A stretch of 5,878 nucleotides of DNA from Spirochaetes bacterium RIFOXYC1_FULL_54_7 (GTDB lineage Bacteria; Spirochaetota; Spirochaetia; Treponematales; UBA12059). The notes beneath the pieces are model-generated. The model was not told where the DNA came from and did not search any database. It saw only the letters and a program-made list of their open reading frames with translations. A program made the position numbers and the translations under genes. Below, piece by piece: positions 5,319 to 5,878 of this stretch. The stretch spans positions 1,926-7,803 of the forward strand of contig MIBM01000358.1 of assembly GCA_001830645.1 (NCBI GenBank). Direction: 5' to 3'. How positions within the stretch are numbered: position 1 is the first letter of the stretch; every line of letters starts with the position of its first letter.

Positions 5319-5382
5319 GTCCCATGGACCTCTGTTAGACTTGGTTTAACTGAACGCAAGAATAACGAGGCACCCATGGGAC
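5319..5382 (+). promoter_or_regulatory. Inverted repeat hiding the transposase RBS and start
   Basis: Bases 5319-5327 pair with 5374-5382, 5329-5332 with 5367-5370, and GTTA 5334-5337 with TAAC 5363-5366: 17 pairs with small internal loops. The right arm contains the Shine-Dalgarno GAGG (5367-5370) and the ATG (5376-5378). A transcript entering from outside the element would fold and block transposase translation, a safeguard known from IS10 and IS50. For this element it is inference from base pairing. Confidence 0.65.
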
Positions 5383-5878
5383 GAACGAAACTTATCATGG
5401 AACCGGTATGCAAGCATACGCATTTCACCTGGGGGGAGCGTCTGACGCTGCAGTATCACTACATAGGGTCAAAGAAATACCAGAAGACCAAAAGCCCGAC
5501 ACTTATGGGCCAGATGCTGGGAAAGAGCGAGAGAACCATACGCAGGGAACTGAAACGGGGCATGGTATTGCACGAACTGGGTGCAGAACCTTTTGAGCGT
5601 TGGGAATACAATGCCGAGTATGCCCAGAACGACGCCGACCGGAAGAGTGGTGGGAAGGGTCCTGATCTGAAGCTGGGAAGGGACTGGGCCCTGGTGGAGC
5701 GGGTCTCCGGGTTCGTACGTGAACTCCACTACAGCCCCTATGCCATCATCCAGCACTTCAAGACCAACGGGTGGCCCAGTGAGACAAGAATCTGCGAGAA
5801 GACACTCTACAGCTACATTGCAGCAGGGGACATCACTGGCATATCGGAGAGCAACCTCCTGTTGAAAGGCCTGCGGCG
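5376..5878 (+). CDS. IS30-family transposase, N-terminal part (runs off window)
   Basis: The frame is open from ATG 5376 to the right edge, giving 167 residues plus two bases. GAGG lies five bases before the start. Residues about 18-62 form the IS30-type helix-turn-helix: 'FTWGERLTLQYHY', then 'SPTLMGQMLGKSERTIRREL', which is the family's L-G-K-S-x-x-T-I-x-R-E-L recognition helix. Residues about 118-152 are the second conserved block, 'SPYAIIQHFKTNGWP' followed by 'EKTLYSYIAAGDI'. The DDE catalytic domain that cuts and joins DNA through circular intermediates lies beyond the window, so whether the enzyme is intact is unknown. The protein binds the element's terminal repeats. It is on the same strand as the island genes. 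Translation is probably limited by the inverted repeat over its start. Confidence 0.9.
   Translation, partial: MGRTKLIMEPVCKHTHFTWGERLTLQYHYIGSKKYQKTKSPTLMGQMLGKSERTIRRELKRGMVLHELGAEPFERWEYNAEYAQNDADRKSGGKGPDLKLGRDWALVERVSGFVRELHYSPYAIIQHFKTNGWPSETRICEKTLYSYIAAGDITGISESNLLLKGLR

Larger units (their letters stand above)
5271..5878 (+). mobile_element. IS30-family insertion sequence, left part
   Basis: The transposase frame below identifies the element. The left end is not certain because only one end is in the window. The AT-rich segment starting near 5271 (GTGAACAGTACAATTAAATG and the bases after it) is placed and composed like a terminal inverted repeat of this family, about 100 bases before the gene, and it follows a T6-A-G7 tract. 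The element continues beyond the right edge, so neither target duplication nor right repeat can be checked. Confidence 0.6.

Noticed and set aside
5335..5363. Promoter TTAGAC-17-AAGAAT inside the insertion sequence
   Set aside because: The -10 match is weak and the start would fall at about 5370, leaving no complete Shine-Dalgarno sequence in the transcript. TACAAT at 5279-5284 is a better -10 but lacks a suitable -35 in the visible sequence.

Overview
The window reads as a bacterial chromosomal locus in which ordinary core sequence runs into an integrated accessory region. The host is probably a moderately GC-rich bacterium. A spirochaete of the Sphaerochaeta/Treponema type is my best guess, but it rests only on general resemblance of the core protein and tRNAs and is low confidence. 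The left third (to about 1600) is GC-rich (a sample line in the ankyrin gene is 36/60 G+C). The block from about 3100 to 5250 is visibly AT-richer (a sample line in the peptidase gene is 25/60), which fits later acquisition.

Layout. (1) 2-388: the C-terminal end of a DNA polymerase III alpha subunit, an OB-fold. Its TGA stop overlaps the TTG start of a 298-residue protein with an N-terminal Rossmann-like domain of TIR/deoxyribosyltransferase type and C-terminal ankyrin repeats. (2) 1323-1635: a promoter, tRNA-Gln(CTG), tRNA-Glu(CTC) and a strong rho-independent terminator. (3) 1639-1826: a compact, highly structured stretch carrying one inverted and one direct copy of the 3' end of tRNA-Glu, then a second terminator. 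This is the footprint of integration at the tRNA gene, probably more than once. (4) 1857-3070: a tyrosine recombinase split by a -1 frameshift, next to the direct att-like copy. (5) 3184-4957: a sharp promoter with two copies of a 10-bp repeat, a gene that appears to be transcribed leaderless (198 aa, unrecognised), and a coupled XRE-HTH plus ImmA/IrrE metallopeptidase gene. A 48-residue ORF begins at the next base after that stop. (6) 5271-5878: the start of an IS30-family insertion sequence whose transposase runs off the window. Its ribosome binding site and start codon lie in a long inverted repeat.

How it fits together. The tRNA-Glu gene looks like a hot spot for a tyrosine-recombinase element. 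The integrase is now broken, so the island may be fixed unless helped in trans. Its cargo in this window is the 198-aa/XRE-ImmA pair, which has the architecture of a self-regulated toxin-antitoxin-like, phage-regulatory or defence-like module. The IS30 copy lies just behind the cargo. The strongest candidates for something undescribed are the 198-aa/XRE-peptidase module with its leaderless, repeat-flanked promoter, and the 142-bp foldable unit built from tRNA-Glu ends. No database search was possible, so family names rest on motifs read directly from the sequence.
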